From Peptococcus simiae (GTDB lineage: Bacteria; Bacillota; Peptococcia; Peptococcales; Peptococcaceae): a stretch of DNA of 64,000 nt. This document shows, in pieces, positions 1 to 7,246 of the stretch (positions within the stretch are counted from its first letter, which is position 1; each line of letters opens with the position of its first letter). The stretch spans positions 62,001 to 126,000 of the forward strand of contig NZ_JBJUVG010000003.1 in assembly GCF_046097595.1 (NCBI RefSeq), given 5' to 3'. The notes under the pieces are model-generated. The model saw nothing but the letters and a program-made list of their open reading frames with translations, did no database searches and was not told the DNA's origin. A program made the translations under genes and the position numbers.

Positions 1-99
1 GCCAAGGATATCGCAACGACGGTCCTTCCCCATCCCAGCTACGGGGAAGCCTTTATTGATGCCGCCCTGGCAGCCTTGGCCAGCATGAAAGGACGATGA
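1..99 (+). CDS. Dihydrolipoamide dehydrogenase-like protein, C-terminal end (partial)
   Basis: The window opens inside a gene. The 32 visible residues end at a TGA at 97-99 and contain TTVLPHPSYGEAF, which resembles the HPTxxEA segment of the dimerisation domain of lipoamide dehydrogenases and related pyridine nucleotide-disulfide oxidoreductases. In that family the His of this segment belongs to the catalytic base dyad at the dimer interface. The gene overlaps the murB start (ATGA), so the two are probably co-transcribed. The FAD and NAD domains lie outside the window, so the exact family member cannot be settled. Confidence 0.6.
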   Translation, partial: AKDIATTVLPHPSYGEAFIDAALAALASMKGR

Positions 100-1037
100 A
101 GAGATTGCCAATCGATAGTCAAGAACCATTTCCCCTAGCGGCTGACCAGTGGCGGGCAGATGAGCCTATGGCCAAGCACACCACCTTTCAAATCGGTGGT
201 CCGGCCGACCTCATGGCCTGGCCGGCCGGCCCGGAAGACCTGGCCCTGGTCTTAGCCTGGGCCAGAAAGGAAGGGGTACCGGTTTTTATCCTGGGTCTGG
301 GGTCTAACCTCCTGGTTAGCGACCGGGGCATGGACGGCCTGGTCATCAATATGGCCCGATTCAACCAGCTGACCTGGCCGGAGGGAACCCTCTGCCTGGC
401 TGCCGCCGGCCTTCCCCTGGCCGAAGTCAGCCAGGCGGCCCAGGCCAAGGGGATGACCGGCCTGGAATTTGCCTGTGGTATTCCCGGCAGCCTGGGGGGC
501 GCCGTCTTTATGAATGCCGGCGCCTATGACGGGGAAATGCGGGATGTCATTGAATGGGTTGAGGTCATGGATGGCCAGGGGCGGGTTCGCCGCCTGACCA
601 ATGAAGAAATGGCCTTTGCCTACCGGCACAGCCGGCTCAAGGAAGAGCCCCTGTATTGCCTGGCTGCCGCCCTCCGGCTCAAGCCCGGCGACCCGGCGGA
701 TATCGCCCTCCGGATGGCCGAGCTCACCCACAAAAGAGAGAGCCGCCAACCTCTGGACATGCCCTCTGCCGGTAGCGTCTTTAAGCGGCCACCCGGCCAC
801 TTTGCCGGCCCCCTCATTATCGAAAGCGGCCTCCAGGGCTACACCCTCGGCGGGGCCCAGGTATCTATGAAGCACGCCGGCTTTATTGTGAACATCGGCG
901 GGGCCACCGCCCAGGACGTTTTGGATTTAATTAGCCATATCCAGCAGGTGGTCGCTGAAAAAACCGGCATTACCCTGGAAACCGAGGTCCGGCCGGTCGG
1001 TCGTCCCATGGATGGAGCCCCCTCAACAAAAAAATAA
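96..1037 (+). CDS. murB: UDP-N-acetylenolpyruvoylglucosamine reductase
   Basis: Cytoplasmic flavoenzyme that reduces UDP-GlcNAc-enolpyruvate with NADPH to UDP-MurNAc, the second committed step of peptidoglycan synthesis. The 313-residue protein has the FAD-binding segments TTFQIGGPAD and LGLGSNLLVSD near the N-terminus, then GIPGSLGGAVFMNAGAYDGE and YRHSRLK. The SAGSVFKRP loop carries the catalytic Ser, and ETEVRPVG near the C-terminus carries the catalytic Glu. Length and motif order fit a type II MurB. The ATG overlaps the stop of the upstream oxidoreductase, suggesting coupling. No convincing terminator follows; the next promoter begins at once. Confidence 0.96.
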   Translation: MKRLPIDSQEPFPLAADQWRADEPMAKHTTFQIGGPADLMAWPAGPEDLALVLAWARKEGVPVFILGLGSNLLVSDRGMDGLVINMARFNQLTWPEGTLCLAAAGLPLAEVSQAAQAKGMTGLEFACGIPGSLGGAVFMNAGAYDGEMRDVIEWVEVMDGQGRVRRLTNEEMAFAYRHSRLKEEPLYCLAAALRLKPGDPADIALRMAELTHKRESRQPLDMPSAGSVFKRPPGHFAGPLIIESGLQGYTLGGAQVSMKHAGFIVNIGGATAQDVLDLISHIQQVVAEKTGITLETEVRPVGRPMDGAPSTKK

Positions 1038-1055
1038 AAAAACAGCTTTTGGCCC

Positions 1056-1084
1056 TTTACAGGGGTAAGCATATCTGATATAAT
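1056..1084 (+). promoter_or_regulatory. Promoter of the methionine operon
   Basis: TTTACA at 1056-1061 and TATAAT at 1079-1084 are separated by exactly 17 bp. This is a near-consensus sigma-A promoter placed just upstream of the SAM riboswitch. Confidence 0.8.
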
Positions 1085-1103
1085 CCGTGTCAATCTCAAA
1101 TGA

Positions 1104-1258
1104 GATCATTTATCAAGAGTGGTGGAGGGAACGGCCCTGTGAAACCCGGCAACAGCCTTCGGGTGATGTGCTAAATCCGACAGACGAACCGTCTGGGAGA
1201 TAAGTGGAGAGAAAAAAGACAAGCCATTTCACCTCCCTGGGTGAAGTGGCTTTTTTTT
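1104..1258 (+). promoter_or_regulatory. SAM-I (S-box) riboswitch with expression platform
   Basis: The leader carries the SAM-I core: TATCAAGAGTGGTGGAGGGA, then GGCCCTGTGAAACCCGGCAAC, an AAATCC segment, and a closing GAGATAAG that pairs back to TTTATC to form P1. The aptamer spans about 1108-1206. It is followed by an intrinsic terminator at 1223-1258. In this class, SAM binding stabilises P1 and lets the terminator form, so high SAM should switch off metY and the genes behind it. Confidence 0.95.
1223..1258 (+). terminator. Riboswitch-controlled intrinsic terminator
   Basis: GCCATTTCACC at 1223-1233 pairs with GGTGAAGTGGC at 1240-1250, and eight T follow. It is the expression platform of the SAM-I riboswitch. 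Confidence 0.9.
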
Positions 1259-1297
1259 CTACCGACAGATCACTCCCGGTATAAAGGAGGAACCCTT

Positions 1298-2590
1298 ATG
1301 ACAAATGATGAATTACGCCAGCTGGCCTCTGACACGCGATGCGTGCAGGCCGGCTATATCCCCGGCAACCATGATCCCCGGATCATGCCGATTATCCAAT
1401 CGACGACCTACAAGTTTGATACGGCAGAAGACCTGGGCGATGCCTTTGACTTAAAGACCGATAGCCCCATGTATACCCGTTTGGGCAATCCCAGCCTGTC
1501 CTGGGTAGAGGAAAAGGTTGCTGTTTTAGAAGGCGGGGTCGCCGCCCTGTCCACCTCCAGCGGCCAAGCGGCCAACTTCTTCGCGGTGGCCAATATTGCC
1601 AAGGCCGGCGACCATGTCCTGGCCATGAGCAACCTCTACGGCGGGACCCATACCCTTTTCGCTTCCCAGCTGAAAAAGTTCGGCATTGAAGTGGAATTTG
1701 TCGACCCTAAGCGCTCCTTAGAGGAACTGACAAGCCACCTGCGGCCTGAAACCCGCTGTGTCTTTTCAGAAATGATTGGGAACCCGGCCCTGGACGTCCT
1801 GGACCTGGAAAAGGTCGCTGCCTTAGCTAAAGCCGGCGATGTTCCCCTCATTGTGGACAATACCTTCCCGTCCCCGGTCCTTTGCAATCCCTTAAAGTGG
1901 GGGGCCAACATTGTGACCCACAGTGCCACCAAGTACTTAGACGGCCACGCCACCTCTCTGGGCGGCTTCATCGTCGATGGCGGGACCTTCAACTGGAATA
2001 ACGGCAAGTACCCTGAACTCACCGAACCGGACCCGGACTACCATGGCATTGTTTACACCGACCAGTTCGGCCCGGCCGCCTATGTGGCTAAGATGCGGGC
2101 CGGCCTCCTCCGGGACTTTGGGTCCACTATGAGCCCCTTTAATGCCTTCTTAATTAATGTAGGGATTGAAACCCTCCACCTGAGAATGCAGCGGCACAGT
2201 GAAAATGCCCTGGCCATTGCAGAGCACCTGGCCAAGCATCCGGATGTGGCCTGGGTCAACTACCCCGGCTTAAAGGACAGTCCCAACTATGACCTGGCCC
2301 AGAAATACCTGCCCAAGGGTCAGTCCGGTGTCGTTTCCTTTGGTCCCAAAGGCGGCGTTGAAAGAGCCCGCCAGGTCATCAACCATATCAAACTCATTAC
2401 CCTGGTCACCCACGTTGGTGATCTCCACAGCCATATGATCCACCCGGCTTCCACCACCCACCGCCAGCTCAGCGACGAAGACCTGAGAAAGGGCGGCGTA
2501 TCCCCGGATATGATCCGCTTTAATGTAGGGATTGAAGCCATTGAAGATATTATTGCAGATGTTGACCAGGCCCTAGCCGCCACCCGGTAA
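1298..2590 (+). CDS. metY: O-acetylhomoserine sulfhydrylase
   Basis: PLP enzyme of the Cys/Met metabolism family that makes homocysteine from O-acetylhomoserine and sulfide. The start is the ATG at 1298, behind an AAAGGAGG site; an ATG at 1241 lies inside the riboswitch terminator and is rejected. The 430-residue protein has the YTRLGNPS segment and the Schiff-base lysine in HSATKYLDGH (about K212). The approximately 430-residue length with the HATSLGGFIVDGG region fits MetY better than the shorter MetB/MetC relatives. It is the first gene behind the SAM riboswitch and is followed by metA, which supplies its substrate. Confidence 0.93.
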   Translation: MTNDELRQLASDTRCVQAGYIPGNHDPRIMPIIQSTTYKFDTAEDLGDAFDLKTDSPMYTRLGNPSLSWVEEKVAVLEGGVAALSTSSGQAANFFAVANIAKAGDHVLAMSNLYGGTHTLFASQLKKFGIEVEFVDPKRSLEELTSHLRPETRCVFSEMIGNPALDVLDLEKVAALAKAGDVPLIVDNTFPSPVLCNPLKWGANIVTHSATKYLDGHATSLGGFIVDGGTFNWNNGKYPELTEPDPDYHGIVYTDQFGPAAYVAKMRAGLLRDFGSTMSPFNAFLINVGIETLHLRMQRHSENALAIAEHLAKHPDVAWVNYPGLKDSPNYDLAQKYLPKGQSGVVSFGPKGGVERARQVINHIKLITLVTHVGDLHSHMIHPASTTHRQLSDEDLRKGGVSPDMIRFNVGIEAIEDIIADVDQALAATR

Positions 2591-2622
2591 AGGCCTCATA
2601 TAAACTAGAAGGAGATGCAGCT

Positions 2623-3570
2623 GTGCCGGTTATTATACCCAAGTCGCTTCCTGCTGCGGAAGCCCTGGCTGAAGAATACATTCAAGTTATGCATGAGTCC
2701 CGGGCCCTGCGCCAGGACATCCGTCCCTTGCGGATTGCCCTCTTAAACCTCATGCCCCTTAAAATTGTAACCGAAACGCAGTTCCTGCGTCTGATTGGGA
2801 ATACCCCCCTCCAGGTCGATGTTGATCTCCTGATGGTTTCCCACCATAAGAGTAAAAACACCCCGGAAAAGCACCTGTTTAAGTTTTACAAGCGCTTTGA
2901 AGAAGTCCGGGACAAGCGCTACGATGGCCTCATCATCACCGGCGCCCCGGTGGAAATGATGCCTTTTGAATCCGTCAGCTACTGGCAGGAACTGACAGAG
3001 ATCCTCGACTGGGCCAATAGCAATGTCTATTCCACCGTTTTTATTTGCTGGGCAGCCCAGGCCGCCCTCTACCATTACTACGGTATCCCAAAAGTCCTGT
3101 TGCCGGAAAAACTCTTTGGCGTCTACCGCCACCGGCTCATCCGGAACCGGGATATCACCCGGGGCTTTGATGATGAATTCGAGGCCCCCCATTCCCGGCA
3201 CACCACCAACCGGCCGGCAGATATTGTCGGCGAGAAGGACCTCAAGGTCCTGGCCCAGTCCGATGAAGCAGGCGTCCTGCTCTCTTCAACCCTGGACCAA
3301 AGGCAGTACTTCATTGCCGGCCACCTGGAGTATGACCCCCTGACCCTCAAGGGCGAATACGACCGGGACCTGGCCAAGGGGATGGACAATGTTCCTCTAC
3401 CGAGAAATTACTTTCCGGGAGATGACCCGGGCCTGGCCCCGGTGGTCACCTGGCGGAGCCATGCCAACCTGCTCTTTTCTAACTGGCTCAACCACATTGT
3501 CTATGCCCATACCCCCTATGATTTATCCCGCCTGCGGCCCCGTCACGGGCTAGAGCGGGAAAAGGAGTGA
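2623..3570 (+). CDS. metA: Homoserine O-acetyltransferase (MetA family)
   Basis: Activates homoserine for sulfhydrylation. The 315-residue protein starts at a GTG with AGAAGGAGAT upstream. The acyl-enzyme Cys is C142 in FICWAAQAAL, and the His/Glu pair is H234/E236 in AGHLEYDP. Residue 111 is Glu (GAPVE). In characterised MetA proteins Glu at this position goes with acetyl-CoA use and Gly with succinyl-CoA, so acetyltransferase activity is predicted despite the MetA fold. That fits metY just upstream, which uses O-acetylhomoserine. The gene lies 32 bp after metY and 5 bp before metN, inside the SAM riboswitch operon. Confidence 0.94.
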   Translation: MPVIIPKSLPAAEALAEEYIQVMHESRALRQDIRPLRIALLNLMPLKIVTETQFLRLIGNTPLQVDVDLLMVSHHKSKNTPEKHLFKFYKRFEEVRDKRYDGLIITGAPVEMMPFESVSYWQELTEILDWANSNVYSTVFICWAAQAALYHYYGIPKVLLPEKLFGVYRHRLIRNRDITRGFDDEFEAPHSRHTTNRPADIVGEKDLKVLAQSDEAGVLLSSTLDQRQYFIAGHLEYDPLTLKGEYDRDLAKGMDNVPLPRNYFPGDDPGLAPVVTWRSHANLLFSNWLNHIVYAHTPYDLSRLRPRHGLEREKE

Positions 3571-3575
3571 TTTGA

Positions 3576-4601
3576 TTGGCAGCTTCTGCTTCAGACGAGC
3601 TCATCCGCCTATATGATTTATCCAAGTCCTTTCGTCTGAAAGGCAATACCATTACCGCCCTGGAAAACATCAACCTTTCCATCCATGAGGGGGAAATATT
3701 CGGCATTATCGGTATGAGCGGGGCCGGTAAGTCCACCCTGGTCCGGTGCATTAACTTTTTAGAACGGCCTACCGCCGGTGGCGTCATCTTTGACGGCCAG
3801 GACCTGGGGACCCTATCCCCGGCGGCTCTCCGCCAGGTCCGCCGGCAGATGGGGATGATCTTTCAGCAGTTCAACCTGCTCATGCAGCGGACTGCCCTGC
3901 AAAATGTTTGCTTTCCCTTGGAAATTGCCGGCATTAGTGGCCAGGAAGCGAAAAAAAGAGGGCTGGAACTTTTAGAAATCGTTGGCCTGAGTGAACGGGC
4001 CAACGCCTACCCGGCCCAGCTATCCGGGGGGCAAAAGCAGCGGGTGGCCATTGCCCGGGCCCTGGCCTCTGACCCCAAGGTCCTCCTCTGCGATGAAGCC
4101 ACCTCCGCCCTGGACCCGGAAACCACCGACGCCATCCTCAACCTCTTGAAGGACTTATCCAAGAGGATGGGGCTGACAGTCATTGTCATTACCCATGAAA
4201 TGCGGGTGGTTGAAGAAATCTGCTCCCGGGTGGCCGTCATTGCCGACCACCAGATTGCAGAAGTGGGGACGGTGAAGGAGGTCTTTACCCAGCCCAAGAC
4301 AGAGGCGGCCCGCCGCCTGGTCTACCGGGTAGAGGGAGACCCCATCAATTTCCAACAAACCGAAGGCACCCAGCTCCGGATTACCTTTGAAGGCGGCGAT
4401 GCCTTTGAACCGATCCTGGCTGAACTCATTTTAGAAACCCGGGAACCTGTCAATATTCTCCACGCCGACACCCGGACCATTGACGGCTGTATTTACGGGC
4501 AGATGGTCATCCAGCTGCCACCCCGGTCAGATGTCTACCGGGTCAGTGAGTACCTCCGGGGTCAAGGGGTAGCTGTAGAGGAGGTGGCCGCCCATGTTTG
4601 A
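3576..4601 (+). CDS. metN: Methionine ABC transporter, ATP-binding protein
   Basis: ATPase of the MetNIQ importer for methionine. Walker A GMSGAGKST lies near residues 46-54, the signature LSGGQKQR near 149, and Walker B VLLCDEATSALD follows. The C-terminal part, roughly 260-335, is a NIL domain, which in this family binds methionine and inhibits the transporter when internal methionine is high. The start is a TTG with AAAGGAG about 9 bp upstream. It overlaps metI by 8 bp. Confidence 0.95.
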   Translation: MAASASDELIRLYDLSKSFRLKGNTITALENINLSIHEGEIFGIIGMSGAGKSTLVRCINFLERPTAGGVIFDGQDLGTLSPAALRQVRRQMGMIFQQFNLLMQRTALQNVCFPLEIAGISGQEAKKRGLELLEIVGLSERANAYPAQLSGGQKQRVAIARALASDPKVLLCDEATSALDPETTDAILNLLKDLSKRMGLTVIVITHEMRVVEEICSRVAVIADHQIAEVGTVKEVFTQPKTEAARRLVYRVEGDPINFQQTEGTQLRITFEGGDAFEPILAELILETREPVNILHADTRTIDGCIYGQMVIQLPPRSDVYRVSEYLRGQGVAVEEVAAHV

Positions 4602-5265
4602 TGCTCAATACATTCAAATGCTCTGGGACAACACCCTGATCACCATCGGGGTCACCCTGGCCACCACCCTCATTTCCTACCTGATCGGTATCCCCCTGGG
4701 CGTATTCCTGATCACCAGTGCCAGAGATGGGATCCACCCCCTGCCGGCTCTCAATTGGTTGGTCGGCGGCCTGGTGAATGTCCTCCGGTCCGTCCCCTTC
4801 CTCATTCTCTTTATCGCCATCACCCCCCTGACCCGGGCCGTGGTCCAAACCACCATTGGCCCCAAGGCCATGACCTTCGGCCTGGTCGTCAGCGCCGCCC
4901 CCTTTGTGGCCCGGCTCGTTGAACAGAGCCTCCTGGAAGTGGATGCCGGCGTCATTGAAGCGGCCCAGTCCATGGGGGCCTCCAATGGACAGATTGTCCG
5001 CAAGGTCCTCCTGGTGGAGGCTGTGCCCTCCCTGATTACCGGGTCCCTGGTGGCGGCAACAACCATCCTAGGCTATTCCGCCATGGCCGGCTTTGTCGGC
5101 GGCGGCGGCCTGGGGGACGTGGCCATCAAGTACGGTTACTACCGCTATGAAAATGTCACCATGATCATTACCGTGGTCATCCTGGTCCTCCTGGTCCAGG
5201 CCATCCAAAGTATCGGCATGCGGATTGTCAAGAAGAGCGATAAAAGAAGTAAAGAATCTGCTTAG
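4594..5265 (+). CDS. metI: Methionine ABC transporter, permease
   Basis: Membrane component of the MetNIQ importer. The 223-residue protein has about five hydrophobic segments and a cytoplasmic coupling loop around GASNGQIVRKVLLVEAVPS that docks onto MetN. The length is typical. It begins within the end of metN, consistent with translational coupling, and precedes metQ by about 70 bp. Confidence 0.95.
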   Translation: MFDAQYIQMLWDNTLITIGVTLATTLISYLIGIPLGVFLITSARDGIHPLPALNWLVGGLVNVLRSVPFLILFIAITPLTRAVVQTTIGPKAMTFGLVVSAAPFVARLVEQSLLEVDAGVIEAAQSMGASNGQIVRKVLLVEAVPSLITGSLVAATTILGYSAMAGFVGGGGLGDVAIKYGYYRYENVTMIITVVILVLLVQAIQSIGMRIVKKSDKRSKESA

Positions 5266-5338
5266 CTCTAAACCATACCGGGTATAAAATAGAAAATTGT
5301 TTTGCAAAAAGTTGTGCAAAAATAAGGAGGAAAAAAAC

Positions 5339-6229
5339 ATGTCTTTTAAGAAAACCCTAGCCAGTTTTTTAGTTGCGGCCCTGGCCCTAGGCACCCTCGC
5401 CGCCTGCGGCGGCCAAGACCCGGCCGGCAGTGAAGCCGGCTCCGCCCCGGCTGCCTCTAGCGATGATAAGGTCATCACCATTGGCGCCACCCCGGCCCCC
5501 CACAAGGAAATCTTAGATGCCCTGGCCCCGGAATTTGAAAAAGAAGGCTACACCCTGAAAATCCAGGAATTCACCGACTACGTCCTGCCGAACAAGGCCT
5601 TAAACGACGGTGAAATCGATGCCAACTTCTTCCAACATAAGCCTTTCCTTGATGACTTCAACAAAGAAAATAAGACCGACCTCAAAGATGTCGTTTTCGT
5701 TCACTACGAACCCATGGCCATCTTCCCCGGTAAAGTCACCACTCTGGATGCCTTAAAAGAAGGCGACAAGATTGCCGTCCCCAACGATACCTCCAATGAA
5801 GCCCGGGCCCTCCTGCTGCTTCAAGAAAACGGTTTAATCACCCTGAAAGAAGGGGCCGGCCTGACCGCTACCGTGCGCGACATCCAAGACAACCCCAAGA
5901 AACTGGAAATTGTTGAAATGGAAGCTGCCCAAATCCCCCGGGCCCTGCCGGATGTGGCCCTGGCTGTCATCAATGGGAACTTCGCCATCGCTTCCGACAT
6001 TGACTTCACCGGTAACCTGGCTGTAGAAGACCCCAACTCCATCGCCGCCAAGGCCTATGCCAATGTCGTAGCCGTCCGGACAGCAGATGCTGACAGCGAC
6101 AAAACCAAGGTCCTGGTCAAGGTCCTAAGCTCCGATGCCGCTAAGAAACTCATCAGCGACAAGTACCAAGGCACCGTCATCCCGGTTAACACCGCCGATG
6201 TCCAAGCCTATTTTGATGAAGCCAAATAA
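5339..6229 (+). CDS. metQ: Methionine-binding lipoprotein
   Basis: Extracytoplasmic substrate-binding protein for the MetNI transporter. The start is the ATG at 5339 behind AAGGAGG; an upstream in-frame start at 5297 has no ribosome site. The protein has a lipoprotein signal peptide with lipobox LAAC (C23), a Ser/Ala-rich linker, and a NlpA-family core beginning KVITIGATPAPHKEIL. The FTDYVLPNKALNDGEIDANF segment is typical of MetQ. A terminator at 6251-6290 closes the operon. Confidence 0.95.
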   Translation: MSFKKTLASFLVAALALGTLAACGGQDPAGSEAGSAPAASSDDKVITIGATPAPHKEILDALAPEFEKEGYTLKIQEFTDYVLPNKALNDGEIDANFFQHKPFLDDFNKENKTDLKDVVFVHYEPMAIFPGKVTTLDALKEGDKIAVPNDTSNEARALLLLQENGLITLKEGAGLTATVRDIQDNPKKLEIVEMEAAQIPRALPDVALAVINGNFAIASDIDFTGNLAVEDPNSIAAKAYANVVAVRTADADSDKTKVLVKVLSSDAAKKLISDKYQGTVIPVNTADVQAYFDEAK

Positions 6230-6250
6230 GTGACGGCTTAAATAAAAAAA

Positions 6251-6290
6251 GCCTCATCCAATCCTCTGAGAGGACTGGATGGGGCTTTTT
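6251..6290 (+). terminator. Terminator of the met operon
   Basis: A long stem (arms near 6251-6267 and 6271-6285, with G-U pairs) is followed by TTTTT, just after metQ. Confidence 0.85.
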
Positions 6291-6365
6291 GCTCGGCTTG
6301 AAATAGGAGGAGGGGGTAGGCCAAAGCGCATTCAACCTTTAACCAGCGAGTGGTTGGACAAAAAG

Positions 6366-6410
6366 ACCCAGCTGACCTGAGAAAGAGCTAGGTCAGCTGG
6401 GTTGTTTTAT
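6366..6410. terminator. Intrinsic terminator, probably bidirectional
   Basis: ACCCAGCTGACCT at 6366-6378 pairs perfectly with AGGTCAGCTGGGT at 6390-6402. T-rich tracts flank it on both strands. It lies between metQ and the converging HD-domain gene and best serves the latter. Confidence 0.75.
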
Positions 6411-6430
6411 TCAAGAGTCTGGTTAGCTGC

Positions 6431-7045
6431 TCAGCCCGGGCGCTGGTCAACCAGGGCGGCGCTTTCCTGGACGATCCGCCGGGCTTCGGGGAGAAGCTGG
6501 AGGGCGGCTTGGGTCCGGAGGTAGGTCTGGTCCAGGGCGGCTTCGCCAAAGCGGAGCCGGTCCAGGGCATCGGCGTCTTTTAGGAGCCGCCAGACGGTGC
6601 GCTGGTTTTCGGCATCCGGGGCATGCTGGAAGGCCTTGAGGGCCAGGGCGTCGTCCCGGTCATGGAAGGCGATGGCGGCGTAGACCGGCCGGCTGAAGGG
6701 GCGGCGGTGGGCGTTGGTGTACTGGCGGTAGTAGTGGGCGGCCCGGAGGCCGTGGCCGACGTCAAAGCCATCATCCAGCCGGCGACTATCGTGAAAAACG
6801 GCGGCCAGGGCGGCGTCATGGATCCGGTCTTCGGCCAGGCCCTCTAGCCGCCCAATCATCAGGGTGAAGAGGAGGACCCGGGCGCAGTGGTGGTAGGTAT
6901 GGTCCCGGCTGCCGGTCCAGCCGAACTGGACTTCTTCCCGTAAAAAACGGTAAAAAGCCCTAAATGAAGGGGCGAAAGCCTTGGGGCTTTCAGCTGTAAG
7001 GTAGTGGTCAAAGGCAGTGACAGGCGCTTGTAGTAGGATACTCAT
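6431..7045 (-). CDS. HD-domain phosphohydrolase, function unknown
   Basis: The 204-residue protein has HD-superfamily metal ligands: a His in TYHHCARV (H52/H53), the HD pair in VFHDSRR (H85-D86), and a later Asp in LLKDADALDRLRFG. The fold is used by phosphatases and nucleotide hydrolases acting on small phosphates. The start has AAGGGGG upstream on the minus strand. It stands alone between two plus-strand units, so context gives no substrate. The class is secure, the reaction is not. Confidence 0.75.
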   Translation of the reverse strand: MSILLQAPVTAFDHYLTAESPKAFAPSFRAFYRFLREEVQFGWTGSRDHTYHHCARVLLFTLMIGRLEGLAEDRIHDAALAAVFHDSRRLDDGFDVGHGLRAAHYYRQYTNAHRRPFSRPVYAAIAFHDRDDALALKAFQHAPDAENQRTVWRLLKDADALDRLRFGEAALDQTYLRTQAALQLLPEARRIVQESAALVDQRPG

Positions 7046-7178
7046 GGGTCCCCCTTCTGGTCGTATGGTCTCGTCTCTCTTTAGGATAACGTAAAGCCGG
7101 GCCGGACAAAAGGGCTTTGGGGCCTCCCATCAAACTTTTACAAGGGCCATATCTCTTATAAACCTGCCGGCGGGTGTA

Positions 7179-7207
7179 TTTCACGCTGAGGCTAAGTGTG
7201 CTACAAT
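7179..7207 (+). promoter_or_regulatory. Possible promoter of the DUF5693-csaB unit
   Basis: TACAAT at 7202-7207 with a weak -35 (TTTCAC, 7179-7184) at 17 bp. The -35 match is poor. Confidence 0.45.
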
Positions 7208-7246
7208 ATGAGGGATATGATCACATGTAAAGAGAGGTTACAAATA

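Noticed and set aside
252..875. Long minus-strand open frame opposite murB
   Set aside because: It is a GC-rich shadow of murB with no ribosome site and no recognisable domain; many similar antisense frames in the window were dropped for the same reason.
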